Source: Pseudomonadota bacterium
Lineage (GTDB): Bacteria; Pseudomonadota; Gammaproteobacteria; Burkholderiales; Burkholderiaceae
Length of the DNA stretch: 7,249 bases
Assembly (NCBI GenBank): GCA_029777935.1
Contig: JAKORH010000222.1
Span: 1 to 7,249, forward strand
Direction: 5' to 3'
The notes under the pieces are model-generated. The model had not been told where the DNA came from. It saw only the letters and a program-made list of their open reading frames with translations, and searched no databases. The position numbers and the translations under genes were made by a program. Of this stretch, positions 1 to 6,776 are shown in pieces. Position 1 is the first letter of the stretch. Every line of letters begins with the position of its first letter.

Positions 1-1353
1 GATATCGCCAAGCTCGAGGCGCGTCATCGCATCTCGATCGTTCTGATCCCGAACAAATTCCTGGAGACGCCGCACTACAAGATCGAACGCCTGAAGCACG
101 ACGACGAACGTCTCGATCAGGCCAAGGCCAGCTACGACCGCGCTGAAGCGCCCGCGCTCGATGCCGTCTACGGCGGCCCGAAGGCGGGTGAGGAACGCGT
201 GCGGCCGAAGCAGGAAGCCGTCGTGCGCGGCATCGTCCCCGAAACGCCGGCGCCGGTTGTCGCGGCGGCCCCCGCGCCCGCCCCTGCGCCCGCCCCGGTC
301 CCGGTGCCCGCGGCGCCCGTCGCAGTCGCACGCGCGCCGTCCTGGTGGGATCGAATCAAGCGGATGTTCGCTGGCGAGCCGGCGCTGTCCGTGGCACCCG
401 TGGCCGCCGCTGCGCCCGTGACAGAACCGGCGCGTGCAGAGCGGCCCTCCGCCGAGCCGGGCCGGGAGCGAGGGGAGCGCGGGCGCGAGCGCGGCCGCCG
501 GGATGAGCGGCGCGGTCGCGAGGGTCAGCGCGGTCCGCGTTCCGAGCAGGGCAAGCGCGAGCAGCGGCCGCAGCGATCTGAACGCGCGGAAGAGCGCGAG
601 CGCAAGCCGGGGCAGGCACGTGCCGAGGGGGAAGGACGCGAACGCCCGCCGCGCGGCGAGCGTCCTGCCCGTGAGGGGCAACGTGGCGAACGCGGCCCAC
701 GCCCACGGCCGGAAACACCGCGCTCGGAGGAAGCGGAAACGCGCGCCGCGATCACGGAACCGATCGCGCCGGTCGCTTCCGAAGCTCCGCCGGCAGCGAT
801 CGCCGCCGTCGAGGCGCCGCCGCCGGCACCCGCTGCAACAGAAGGCGAAGACGAGGAGCGTCGCGGCCGGCGCCGCCGCCGCCGTCGGGGCGGGCGGGGC
901 GGTGAGCGTGGCGAGGCGCGGCCCGATATTCCGGCGACCGCCGCGGTCGAGGCCGAGGCGGAGCCGAACCCCGAGGAGACGATGCCTCTCGCCGCGGTCG
1001 AGACGCACGCGACAATTGCAGAACAACCCGCACCGGCGCCGAAGCCGGTCACAGTTGCAAGCGTCGCTGTCGCGCCCGCAGCGCCGACGCTGCAGGCTAC
1101 GCCGCAGATCGTGCTGCCGCGCGCGGGGGTCGAGCCGATGGCGATCGAAGCGCTGGCGCGGCTGCTCGAACAGGCCGGACTGACCCTGGTGCAGACCGCC
1201 CCGGAAAGACTCGCCGAGGTCCAGCAGCGGATCGCGGCGGAACCGAAGCCGGTGCGCTTGCCGCGTGAGCGTCCGGTGCTGCCGCCGCTCGACGCAGGCC
1301 CGCTGATCCAGGTGGAAACGCGCCGGCGCGATTCGCAACCGCAGTCGGCCTGA
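1..1353 (+). CDS. rne: Ribonuclease E, C-terminal part (5' end outside window)
   Basis: This is the C-terminal 450 residues of RNase E, the endonuclease that starts mRNA decay, processes rRNA and tRNA and scaffolds the degradosome. The reading frame is open from base 1 and begins at the end of the catalytic half: the VLIPNKFLETPHYKIERL stretch matches the PNxxMETPHYxVxR segment of E. coli RNase E. After it come a Pro/Ala linker (about 247-330), a short amphipathic SWWDRIKRMFA segment (340-372) resembling a membrane-targeting helix, a long Arg/Glu/Gly-rich region (about 430-715), a second Arg block with seven consecutive Arg residues (about 841-925), a Pro/Ala/Glu linker, and a more ordered tail (about 1126-1350) with a predicted helix around EALARLLEQAGL and a terminal PLIQVETRR. 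The Arg-rich regions are probable RNA-binding sites. The S1, 5'-sensor and DNase I-like catalytic domains lie upstream and cannot be checked here. Identity is secure; the subdomain roles are inferred by analogy. Confidence 0.93.
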   Translation, partial: DIAKLEARHRISIVLIPNKFLETPHYKIERLKHDDERLDQAKASYDRAEAPALDAVYGGPKAGEERVRPKQEAVVRGIVPETPAPVVAAAPAPAPAPAPVPVPAAPVAVARAPSWWDRIKRMFAGEPALSVAPVAAAAPVTEPARAERPSAEPGRERGERGRERGRRDERRGREGQRGPRSEQGKREQRPQRSERAEERERKPGQARAEGEGRERPPRGERPAREGQRGERGPRPRPETPRSEEAETRAAITEPIAPVASEAPPAAIAAVEAPPPAPAATEGEDEERRGRRRRRRRGGRGGERGEARPDIPATAAVEAEAEPNPEETMPLAAVETHATIAEQPAPAPKPVTVASVAVAPAAPTLQATPQIVLPRAGVEPMAIEALARLLEQAGLTLVQTAPERLAEVQQRIAAEPKPVRLPRERPVLPPLDAGPLIQVETRRRDSQPQSA

Positions 1354-1370
1354 CGCGCGCGGCGTGATCG

Positions 1371-1398
1371 GGCGCGGGCACGCTGTGCCTGCGCCTTT
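1371..1398 (+). terminator. Probable terminator hairpin after rne
   Basis: Eighteen bases after the rne stop there is an 11-bp stem (1371-1381 with 1385-1395), fully paired apart from one G-U, with a 3-base GCT loop. Only TTT follows before C-rich sequence, so the U-tract is weak. It could be an intrinsic terminator or simply a 3'-end-stabilising hairpin. The base pairing is read directly; the function is inferred. Confidence 0.5.
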
Positions 1399-1561
1399 CC
1401 CATGCCGCCGTTCACCCGGCGAGCGCGCGCGGGCCGATTGCCGGTATCACTCTGCCGCTTTTGCTCCGAGCCGCACGCTGGACGGCGCGAGCACAAACAG
1501 ATTCGCGGTGATTCAACGCCCTCGTCGCTGCCGGTGCGAACGATCGTGCATGCCCCGAATA

Positions 1562-1581
1562 CCCGGACTCCGGGCGTCCGG
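1562..1581. repeat. Overlapping inverted repeats, mutually exclusive stems
   Basis: CCGGAC at 1563-1568 can pair with GTCCGG at 1576-1581 (7-base loop), while CCCGG at 1562-1566 can instead pair with CCGGG at 1570-1574 (3-base loop). The two stems share bases and cannot form together. No U-tract follows, so it is not an obvious terminator. It may be a protein-binding site or chance in GC-rich DNA. Confidence 0.35.
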
Positions 1582-1626
1582 AAGGCGCGATAGGCACGCT
1601 GCCGCAAGGGCCAACGCCACATCTGG

Positions 1627-1654
1627 TTGCGGCGGCCAGCGCCGCCGCTAACAT
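1627..1654 (+). promoter_or_regulatory. Candidate moaA promoter with inverted repeat in spacer
   Basis: TTGCGG (1627-1632) and TAACAT (1649-1654), 16 bases apart, resemble weak -35 and -10 elements. If used, transcription would begin at or next to the moaA ATG at 1661, giving a leaderless message. That would fit the lack of any Shine-Dalgarno before moaA. A perfect 8-bp inverted repeat (1629-1636 with 1641-1648, 4-base centre CAGC) nearly fills the spacer and could be an operator; alternatively it is an RNA hairpin in a longer leader. Matches to consensus are only partial (3/6 and 4/6). Confidence 0.25.
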
Positions 1655-1660
1655 CGGCGC

Positions 1661-2764
1661 ATGACCGATCGAATCATTCCGCTGCTCGATGAACGCGTGC
1701 GTGCTCCGCGCCCGTCGATTCCCGACCAACTCGAAGCACCGACGGGGCGCCTCAGCGATCGGCTCTCCCGCAACCTGCATGATCTGCGCATTTCGGTCAC
1801 CGACCGCTGCAACTTCCGCTGCACGTATTGCATGCCGCGCGAGGTATTCGACAAGGGCTACCGGTTCCTGCCGCATGCCGAACTGCTGACCTTCGAGGAG
1901 ATCACGCGGCTGGCGCGCATCTTCATCGACCACGGCGTCGAGAAGATCCGGCTTACCGGCGGCGAGCCGCTGCTGCGCAAGGACCTCGAGCGCCTGATCG
2001 AGATGCTGTCGGCCCTGACTACGCGCGCCGGCGAGCCGCTCGATCTGACGCTGACCACCAACGGGTCGATCCTGGCGCGCAAGGCGCGCGCGCTGGTCGC
2101 GGCGGGATTGAGGCGTGTGACGGTATCGCTCGATGCGCTCGACGACGCGGTGTTCCGCCGCATGAACGACGCCGATTTTCCGGTGGCCGAGGTGCTGCGC
2201 GGCATCGACGCCGCTGCCGCCGCGGGGCTGGCGCCGATCAAGATCAACATGGTCGTAAAGCGCGGTGCCAACGACCGCGAGATCGTTGCGATGGCGCGCC
2301 ACTTCCGCGGCAGCGGCCACATCCTGCGCTTCATCGAGTTCATGGACGTCGGTACGTCCAACGGTTGGCGCCTGGACGACGTCGTGGCATCGGCCGAGGT
2401 GATCGAGCGACTGTCCGCCCAGTGGCCGGTCGAGCCGATCGACCCGAACTACGGGGGCGAGGTCGCCGAGCGCTGGCGCTATCGCGACGGCGCCGGCGAA
2501 ATCGGGGTGATCTCGAGCGTCACGCACGCGTTCTGCCGTAGCTGCACCCGCGCACGTCTGTCGACCGAGGGCAAGCTGTACCTGTGCCTGTTCGCGCAGA
2601 GCGGGCATGACCTGCGCGCGCTGTTGCGCGACGGCGCCAGCGACGCGCAGATCTCGACCGCGATCGCGCACATCTGGCGCGCGCGCAGCGACCGTTATTC
2701 GGAGTTGCGCGGCCAGGCGACCGCTCGCCTGCCCAAGATCGAGATGTCGTACATCGGCGGCTGA
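1661..2764 (+). CDS. moaA: GTP 3',8-cyclase MoaA (molybdenum cofactor biosynthesis)
   Basis: A radical SAM enzyme that, with MoaC, converts GTP to cyclic pyranopterin monophosphate, the first stage of molybdenum cofactor synthesis in the cytoplasm. The 367-residue protein carries both [4Fe-4S] sites of the family: Cys50, Cys54 and Cys57 (CNFRCTYC) bind the SAM cluster, and Cys292, Cys295 and Cys309 (C-x2-C-x13-C) bind the C-terminal substrate cluster. The GGEP motif is at 100-103, and the protein ends in the Gly-Gly (366-367) needed for activity in this family. The start at 1661 is preferred because RIIPL at residues 4-8 matches the N-terminus I recall for betaproteobacterial MoaA proteins. 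No Shine-Dalgarno precedes it; a perfect 8-bp inverted repeat ends 12 bases before the ATG. It follows rne on the same strand and converges on the ALDH gene. No other Moco gene is in the window. Confidence 0.97.
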   Translation: MTDRIIPLLDERVRAPRPSIPDQLEAPTGRLSDRLSRNLHDLRISVTDRCNFRCTYCMPREVFDKGYRFLPHAELLTFEEITRLARIFIDHGVEKIRLTGGEPLLRKDLERLIEMLSALTTRAGEPLDLTLTTNGSILARKARALVAAGLRRVTVSLDALDDAVFRRMNDADFPVAEVLRGIDAAAAAGLAPIKINMVVKRGANDREIVAMARHFRGSGHILRFIEFMDVGTSNGWRLDDVVASAEVIERLSAQWPVEPIDPNYGGEVAERWRYRDGAGEIGVISSVTHAFCRSCTRARLSTEGKLYLCLFAQSGHDLRALLRDGASDAQISTAIAHIWRARSDRYSELRGQATARLPKIEMSYIGG

Positions 2765-2770
2765 CCCTCG

Positions 2771-4189
2771 CTACAGGCGCTTCATCAGCTCGAGCACGCG
2801 CCGCGCCAGCGGACGGTAAGGCGGCAGGAACAGGCCCATCGCATTAACGTGCGCCTGGCGGAACACGGGCTTCAGTTTGCTGAACGTGTCGAAGCCCCAG
2901 CGGCCGTGATAATGGCCCATGCCGGACGGCCCGATCCCGCCGAACGGCAGCGCGTCCTGCGCGATGTGCAGCAGCGTGTCGTTGACGCTGACGCCGCCGG
3001 CCAGCGTGTTGCGCAGCGCCCATTCGGTACGGCGCTCGTCGCGGTCGAACCAGTACAGCGCGAGCGGCCGCGGCTGGCGCTGGATGAATGCGACTGCATC
3101 CTCGACCCGATCGTAGGGAACGAGCGGCAGCAGCGGGCCGAAGATCTCCTCCTGCATCAGCGCGAGCTCGGGCTGCGGGTCGACGATCAACGCCGGGGCA
3201 AGCCGCCTGGCCGCGTCGTCGTGCGCCGCGCCGGCGAACAGCGTCTCGATGCGCGCATTGGCTGAGTGCGCCTGCGCGAGGTATCCGCTCAGCCGCCGAT
3301 AGTGGCGCTCGTTGATGATGCTGCAGTAATCGTCGCTCGCGAGTCCCGCCGGATACATCCGTTGCGCCCGCGCACGCGCTTCGCGGACGAACGCATCGAC
3401 CGCCGCGTGCGGCACCAGCACGTAGTCGGGCGCGATGCACGTCTGGCCTGCATTCAGCAGCTTGCCGGCGAGGATGCGGGTGGCGGCCTTGCGCAGCGGA
3501 TAACCGGGCGCGACGACGGTCGGCGACTTGCCGCCCAGCTCGAGCGTGACCGGCGTCAGGTTCTTCGCGGCCGCCGCCATCACCGTCTTGCCGACCGCCG
3601 TCGACCCGGTGAACAGCAGGTGGTCGAACGGCAGCGCGCTGAACGCTGCCGCGACCCCCGCATCGCCTAAGACGACCGCGACTTCGTCGGCCGCGAAATA
3701 GCGTGCCGCGAGCTGTGCGAAACATTCGGAGAAGGACGGCGTGTTCTCCGACAGCTTCAGCATCACGCGGTTGCCTGCCGCCAGCGCACCCACCATCGGC
3801 CCGACCGACAGGAAGACCGGATAGTTCCACGGCACGATGACGCCGATCACGCCGAGCGGCTTCGGCACCAGCGTGCCCTGGGCCGGAAGGAACCACTTCG
3901 ACACCGGCGCGGGACGCGGCTTCATCCAGTCGCGGCCGTCGCGCAGTGCTGCCTTGATCTCTTCCAGACTCGGAAACAGCTCGGCGAGCTGGGTCTCGAT
4001 CGCGGGCCGATGGCCGAAGTCGCGATCGATTGCCGCCTCGAGCGCACGCTCGTTTTCTGTCAGAAGCCGGCGCAACCGCAGCAGCCGGTCGCGGCGCGTC
4101 TTCCAATCCGGATACGGCTCGAGCGCGAACGCCACGCGTTGCGCTTCGTACAGCGCCTGCATCTTCAGCGGAGGTTCGGTCGGCGTCAT
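2771..4189 (-). CDS. Aldehyde dehydrogenase, coniferyl-aldehyde-dehydrogenase-like
   Basis: An NAD(P)-dependent aldehyde dehydrogenase of 472 residues, cytosolic with no signal peptide. It has the full catalytic set: PWNYP at 120-124 with Asn122 (oxyanion hole), GSTAVG at 195-200 (cofactor-binding), LELGGK with general base Glu217, nucleophile Cys251 in GQTCIAPDYVLV, and EEIFGP at 347-352 with Glu348. The short N-terminus, the IAPDYVLV sequence after the cysteine, and the HGRWGFDTFSKLKPV and FLPPYRP segments near the C-terminus place it with the class 3-type ALDHs that include CalB (coniferyl aldehyde to ferulate). The physiological substrate cannot be read from sequence and could be a medium-chain or other aromatic aldehyde. 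No strong Shine-Dalgarno precedes the ATG at 4189; Met10 is an alternative start with no better site. It lies 70 bases downstream of the Cys-rich gene on the same strand with no clear terminator between, so co-transcription with aceB is possible. Confidence 0.9.
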   Translation of the reverse strand: MTPTEPPLKMQALYEAQRVAFALEPYPDWKTRRDRLLRLRRLLTENERALEAAIDRDFGHRPAIETQLAELFPSLEEIKAALRDGRDWMKPRPAPVSKWFLPAQGTLVPKPLGVIGVIVPWNYPVFLSVGPMVGALAAGNRVMLKLSENTPSFSECFAQLAARYFAADEVAVVLGDAGVAAAFSALPFDHLLFTGSTAVGKTVMAAAAKNLTPVTLELGGKSPTVVAPGYPLRKAATRILAGKLLNAGQTCIAPDYVLVPHAAVDAFVREARARAQRMYPAGLASDDYCSIINERHYRRLSGYLAQAHSANARIETLFAGAAHDDAARRLAPALIVDPQPELALMQEEIFGPLLPLVPYDRVEDAVAFIQRQPRPLALYWFDRDERRTEWALRNTLAGGVSVNDTLLHIAQDALPFGGIGPSGMGHYHGRWGFDTFSKLKPVFRQAHVNAMGLFLPPYRPLARRVLELMKRL

Positions 4190-4259
4190 CGCAGCGTCAA
4201 TCGTAGCCGCGATGACCGCGCGCTCCGTGGAGTGCGTCTTCTAAAGCGGGCGCGCGGCG

Positions 4260-4418
4260 CTACCGTTTGCGCGGCTTTGACTTCGCCGGCGGCACCGCGG
4301 AGCGCTCATCGTGGTCCGGCTTGCGGTAGTCGCCGATCACGCCCTTCAGCGGGCAGACGGCGAAGGCCGGGCACTTGCGGCACCCGGCCAGCACGGCGAT
4401 CGGGCACAGCGTGGTCAC
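4260..4418 (-). CDS. Small Cys-rich protein coupled to aceB, unknown function
   Basis: A 52-residue gene with a GTG start whose first bases overlap the aceB stop in a GTGA arrangement, the classic layout of translational coupling. A purine-rich stretch (GAAGAGA) inside the end of aceB could serve as ribosome binding site. Cysteines are at 5, 13, 16 and 22, spaced C-x7-C-x2-C-x5-C, and Cys5, Cys16 and Cys22 are each followed by proline. After the conserved-looking PLKGVIGDY segment (23-31) the protein becomes a short basic tail (SKPRKR) that ends in TAG. There is no membrane segment or signal peptide. Four closely spaced cysteines suggest a metal site (zinc or Fe-S), but I recognise no named family. 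The overlap with aceB, ordered cysteines and intact frame argue that it is real; a chance frame in GC-rich DNA remains possible. Confidence 0.7.
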   Translation of the reverse strand: MTTLCPIAVLAGCRKCPAFAVCPLKGVIGDYRKPDHDERSAVPPAKSKPRKR

Positions 4419-6001
4419 GGAATCTCTTCGTACAACGGCAACGTCAGGAATTCGGCGAAATTCTCGCGCGTGCTCATCTGCTCGAAGATCTGCGCCGCGC
4501 GGTCATAGGTGGAACCGGCCGACGGACCGACATCGGCCGTGACCTTGGCCAGTTCCTCCGGAATCAGCGCGCGCACCAGATCCACCGTCACCTTGCGGCC
4601 GTCCTCCAGCTTGCCCTTCGGCGAGCGGATCCACTGCCACACCTGCGAGCGACTGATCTCGGCGGTGGCCGCGTCTTCCATCAGGTCGTGGATCGGTACG
4701 CAACCGTTGCCGGCGAGCCAAGAGCCGAGGTAATGAATGCCGACGTTGATGTTCATGCGCAATCCGGCCTCGGTGATCGGCGTCTCGGGCTGGAAGTTCA
4801 GCAGATCGGCCGCGGCGACCTGCACGTCGTCGCGCTTCTTGTCGATCTGGTTGCGCCGGTCGCCCAGCACCTTGACGAACTCCTCCATCGCCAGGCCGAC
4901 CAGTCCCGGATGCGCGACCCAGCCGCCGTCGTAGCCGTCGCTGGCGTCGCGCGCCTTGTCGCCGCGTACGCCGGCGAGCGCCTTCTCGTTGGCGGCTGGA
5001 TCGTTCTTGATCGGAATCAGCGCGCTCATGCCGCCGATCGCGTGCGCGCCGCGCTGGTGGCAGGTCTTGAGCAGCAGCAGTGCGTACGCGCGCATGAACG
5101 GCGCCGTCATAGTCACGCGCGCGCGGTCGGCGAGGCAGAAATCGCGGTCGAGCTTGAACTTCTTGATGCACGAAAAGATGTAGTCCCAGCGACCGGCGTT
5201 GAGCCCTGCGCTGTGGTCGCGCAGCTCGTACAGGATCTCGTCCATCTCGAACGCGGCCAGGATCGTCTCGATCAGCACCGTCGCCTTGACGGTGCCGTTC
5301 GGAACCCCGAGTTCCTTCTGCGTCAGCACGAACACGTCATTCCACAGCCGCGCTTCGAGATGCGACTCGAGTTTCGGCAGGTAGAAGTACGGGCCGGTGC
5401 CGCGTGCGGCGAGTTCCTTCGCGTTGTGGAACATGTACAGCGCGAAATCGAAGATGCCGCCCGACACGCGCTCGCCGTCAACGGTCACATGCTTCTCGTC
5501 GAGATGCCAGCCGCGCGGGCGCACCAGCAGGGTCGCGACTTTCTCGTTCAGCTTGTAGACCTTGCCGCCCTGCTCCAGCGTGATCGTGCGGCGGATCGCG
5601 TCGATCAGGTTGATGTGGCCCTGGATCTGGTTGTCCCAGTTCGGCGTGTTCGAGTCCTCGAAGTCCGTCATGTAGACATCGGCGCCGGAGTTCAGCGCGT
5701 TGATCACCATCTTGCGCTCGACGGGGCCGGTGATCTCGACGCGGCGGCACTGCAGATCGGCCGGGATCGGCGCGATCTTCCAGTCGCCTGCGCGGATCGA
5801 CTTCGTCTGCGGCAGAAAGTCGGGCCGCTCGCCCGCGTCGAGGCGGCGCGCACGCTCGGCGCGCCTGGCGAGCAGTTCGCGCCGGCGCGGCTCGAACGTG
5901 CGATGCAGTCTGGCGACCAACGCAAGCGCGTCGGGCGACAGGATCCGGACGTAACCGGGTTTGATCGGCGCTTTGATTTCGACGCCTTGCGGCAAAGTCA
6001 T
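4415..6001 (-). CDS. aceB: Malate synthase A
   Basis: Condenses glyoxylate with acetyl-CoA to malate, the second step of the glyoxylate shunt, in the cytosol. The protein is 528 residues, close to the usual length of the A isoform and much shorter than isoform G. It contains the family signature [16 protein letters not shown] (261-276), VRPRGWHL with the active-site Arg161 or Arg163, the IETI segment with Glu245, Asp273 in WDY as probable Mg2+ ligands, and [12 protein letters not shown] (440-451) with the likely catalytic base Asp443. The start at 6001 is chosen because GGAG lies 5 bases before the ATG and homologous sequence begins there; the open frame upstream reads through the HAD gene out of frame and has no homology. 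The Shine-Dalgarno overlaps the HAD stop (TAGGAG), and the aceB stop overlaps the next GTG, so aceB is the middle gene of a coupled trio. aceA lies two genes upstream. Confidence 0.97.
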   Translation of the reverse strand: MTLPQGVEIKAPIKPGYVRILSPDALALVARLHRTFEPRRRELLARRAERARRLDAGERPDFLPQTKSIRAGDWKIAPIPADLQCRRVEITGPVERKMVINALNSGADVYMTDFEDSNTPNWDNQIQGHINLIDAIRRTITLEQGGKVYKLNEKVATLLVRPRGWHLDEKHVTVDGERVSGGIFDFALYMFHNAKELAARGTGPYFYLPKLESHLEARLWNDVFVLTQKELGVPNGTVKATVLIETILAAFEMDEILYELRDHSAGLNAGRWDYIFSCIKKFKLDRDFCLADRARVTMTAPFMRAYALLLLKTCHQRGAHAIGGMSALIPIKNDPAANEKALAGVRGDKARDASDGYDGGWVAHPGLVGLAMEEFVKVLGDRRNQIDKKRDDVQVAAADLLNFQPETPITEAGLRMNINVGIHYLGSWLAGNGCVPIHDLMEDAATAEISRSQVWQWIRSPKGKLEDGRKVTVDLVRALIPEELAKVTADVGPSAGSTYDRAAQIFEQMSTRENFAEFLTLPLYEEIP

Positions 6002-6006
6002 CACGT

Positions 6007-6010
6007 CTCC
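6007..6010 (-). promoter_or_regulatory. aceB ribosome binding site overlapping HAD stop
   Basis: GGAG sits 5 bases before the aceB ATG, and its first G is the last base of the TAG stop of the HAD gene. Ribosomes terminating on the HAD gene would stop on the aceB binding site, so reinitiation is likely. This site decides the aceB start. Confidence 0.8.
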
Positions 6011-6693
6011 TACTTCTTCACGGATTGCAGAACGAAACTGGCGGCATCGTCGAGGGAGGCGCCGATCGCATCGGGACGCTCGCCGAGCCGGTCGAGCGGC
6101 CCGCCGCCGCGGTTGACCCAGAAGCTGACATAGCCGTACCACCTGGCGCCGATCGTGTCCCACGCGTTGCCGCTGGCGAGCACGATCTCGTTGGCCGGAT
6201 GCTTCAGCGTCAGCGGCCCCAGTTCGTACACCGCGGGCGCGGTCTTGAACGCGTGCACCTGGTCGGCGGACAGCACGACATCGAAAAAGTCGGCCAGCCG
6301 TGCGCCGTGCAGCACGTCGTCGAGCAACCCGGGATCACCGTTGCTCAGAACGCCCATCGTGACGCCGGCCTGTTCCAGTTTCTTCAGCGCCGGGACGACG
6401 TCGGGGAACGGATCGAGCTGCGTGTATTCGTGCATCAGCATGCCCCGCGCCGCTGCGTCGAGCGGCAGTCCGAGCGAATCGCAGGCAAACAGCAGCGCGT
6501 CCTCGGTCACGCGCGTGAACGACACGTACCGGCTCGAGATCGTGCGCAGCCGCGTGTATTCGAGCTGCTTTTCGCGCCAGAGTTTCGCGACTTGCGCTCC
6601 CTTGCCGGGAAAGAGCTGGTCGGCGCGCGCCCATACGGACTGCACGTCGAGCAGGGTCCCGAAGACATCGAAAAGTACGGCCCGGATCGTCAT
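6010..6693 (-). CDS. HAD hydrolase, (S)-2-haloacid dehalogenase type II family
   Basis: A 227-residue HAD-superfamily protein of the type II haloacid dehalogenase family, which hydrolyses L-2-haloacids to D-2-hydroxyacids. Compared with the known catalytic set of Pseudomonas L-DEX YL as I recall it, every position is kept with a constant offset of one: Asp9 (nucleophile, in FDVFGTLLD), Thr13, Arg40, Ser117 (VLSNGD), Lys150, Tyr156, Ser174, Asn176 and Asp179 (SGNAWD). The [12 protein letters not shown] and [13 protein letters not shown] segments are also typical. Lys150 is followed by Thr rather than the usual Pro. The start at 6693 has an excellent Shine-Dalgarno (GGAGGGG) and gives the expected [10 protein letters not shown]-terminus. 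It lies between aceA and aceB, 8 bases from aceB. The catalytic set supports dehalogenase chemistry, but many family members are annotated on homology alone and could act on another small substrate. Confidence 0.9.
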   Translation of the reverse strand: MTIRAVLFDVFGTLLDVQSVWARADQLFPGKGAQVAKLWREKQLEYTRLRTISSRYVSFTRVTEDALLFACDSLGLPLDAAARGMLMHEYTQLDPFPDVVPALKKLEQAGVTMGVLSNGDPGLLDDVLHGARLADFFDVVLSADQVHAFKTAPAVYELGPLTLKHPANEIVLASGNAWDTIGARWYGYVSFWVNRGGGPLDRLGERPDAIGASLDDAASFVLQSVKK

Positions 6694-6700
6694 GTGTTCC

Positions 6701-6707
6701 CCTCCAA
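6701..6707 (-). promoter_or_regulatory. Strong Shine-Dalgarno of the HAD gene
   Basis: On the minus strand a GGAGGGG run lies about 7 bases before the ATG at 6693 and fixes this start over the longer open frame that continues upstream. It is the clearest ribosome binding site in the window. Confidence 0.75.
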
Positions 6708-6716
6708 GGCGTCCAG

Positions 6717-6722
6717 TGTATA
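6717..6722 (-). promoter_or_regulatory. Weak candidate -10 for the HAD-aceB unit
   Basis: Minus-strand TATACA lies in the only AT-rich spot between the aceA terminator and the HAD start. No good -35 is found 16-18 bases upstream. A short inverted repeat (GCGCA-G-TGCGC, 6730-6740) lies just upstream and could be an operator or chance. A promoter is expected here because a strong terminator precedes the gene, but this assignment is tentative. Confidence 0.25.
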
Positions 6723-6750
6723 TGGGCTCGCGCAGTGCGCCGCCGCGTGG

Positions 6751-6776
6751 AAAAAAAAGGGCCGCGTCAGCGGCCC
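6751..6776 (-). terminator. Intrinsic terminator of aceA
   Basis: Read on the minus strand, a perfect 7-bp GC stem (6776-6770 with 6765-6759, GGGCCGC paired with GCGGCCC) with a 4-base TGAC loop is followed directly by eight T residues (6758-6751). This is a textbook rho-independent terminator, placed about 150 bases after the aceA stop and 58 bases before the HAD start. It should separate most aceA transcription from HAD-aceB. Confidence 0.92.

Larger units (their letters stand above)
1354..1660. other. rne-moaA intergenic region
   Basis: This 307-base gap holds no convincing gene. Short open frames across it are unremarkable for the base composition and lack recognisable products. It contains the hairpin just after rne, a pair of mutually exclusive small inverted repeats at 1562-1581, and a perfect 8-bp inverted repeat (1629-1636 with 1641-1648) directly before moaA. 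A 9-mer GGCACGCTG occurs twice (1377-1385 and 1593-1601), probably by chance. I do not recognise a molybdenum-cofactor riboswitch or any other known RNA family, though I cannot run a covariance model. Confidence 0.6.

Noticed and set aside
247..330. Pro/Ala repeats in rne as a possible mobile or tandem-repeat element
   Set aside because: The GCG/CCC-rich codons simply encode a flexible linker typical of RNase E scaffolds; there is no exact repeat unit.
525..1622. A 365-codon minus-strand open frame opposite rne
   Set aside because: Its Ser/Arg/Gly/Ala-rich product mirrors the biased rne codons and shows no domain.
1354..1660. A molybdenum-cofactor riboswitch upstream of moaA
   Set aside because: Such RNAs precede moaA in some bacteria, but I see no match to the multi-stem arrangement here. 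Only isolated GC hairpins are present.
1412..2671. A 419-codon minus-strand open frame opposite moaA
   Set aside because: moaA on the other strand has all catalytic motifs; this frame is compositional and without family features.
4010..6133. A 707-codon open frame on the plus strand
   Set aside because: It lies antisense to aceB, the Cys-rich gene and the start of the ALDH. Its product is low-complexity Arg/Ala/Val-rich sequence with no recognisable domain, as expected opposite GC-rich coding DNA.
6002..6163. N-terminal extension of malate synthase by 54 codons
   Set aside because: It overlaps the HAD gene in another frame, is Arg-rich without homology, and the ATG at 6001 has a well-placed GGAG.
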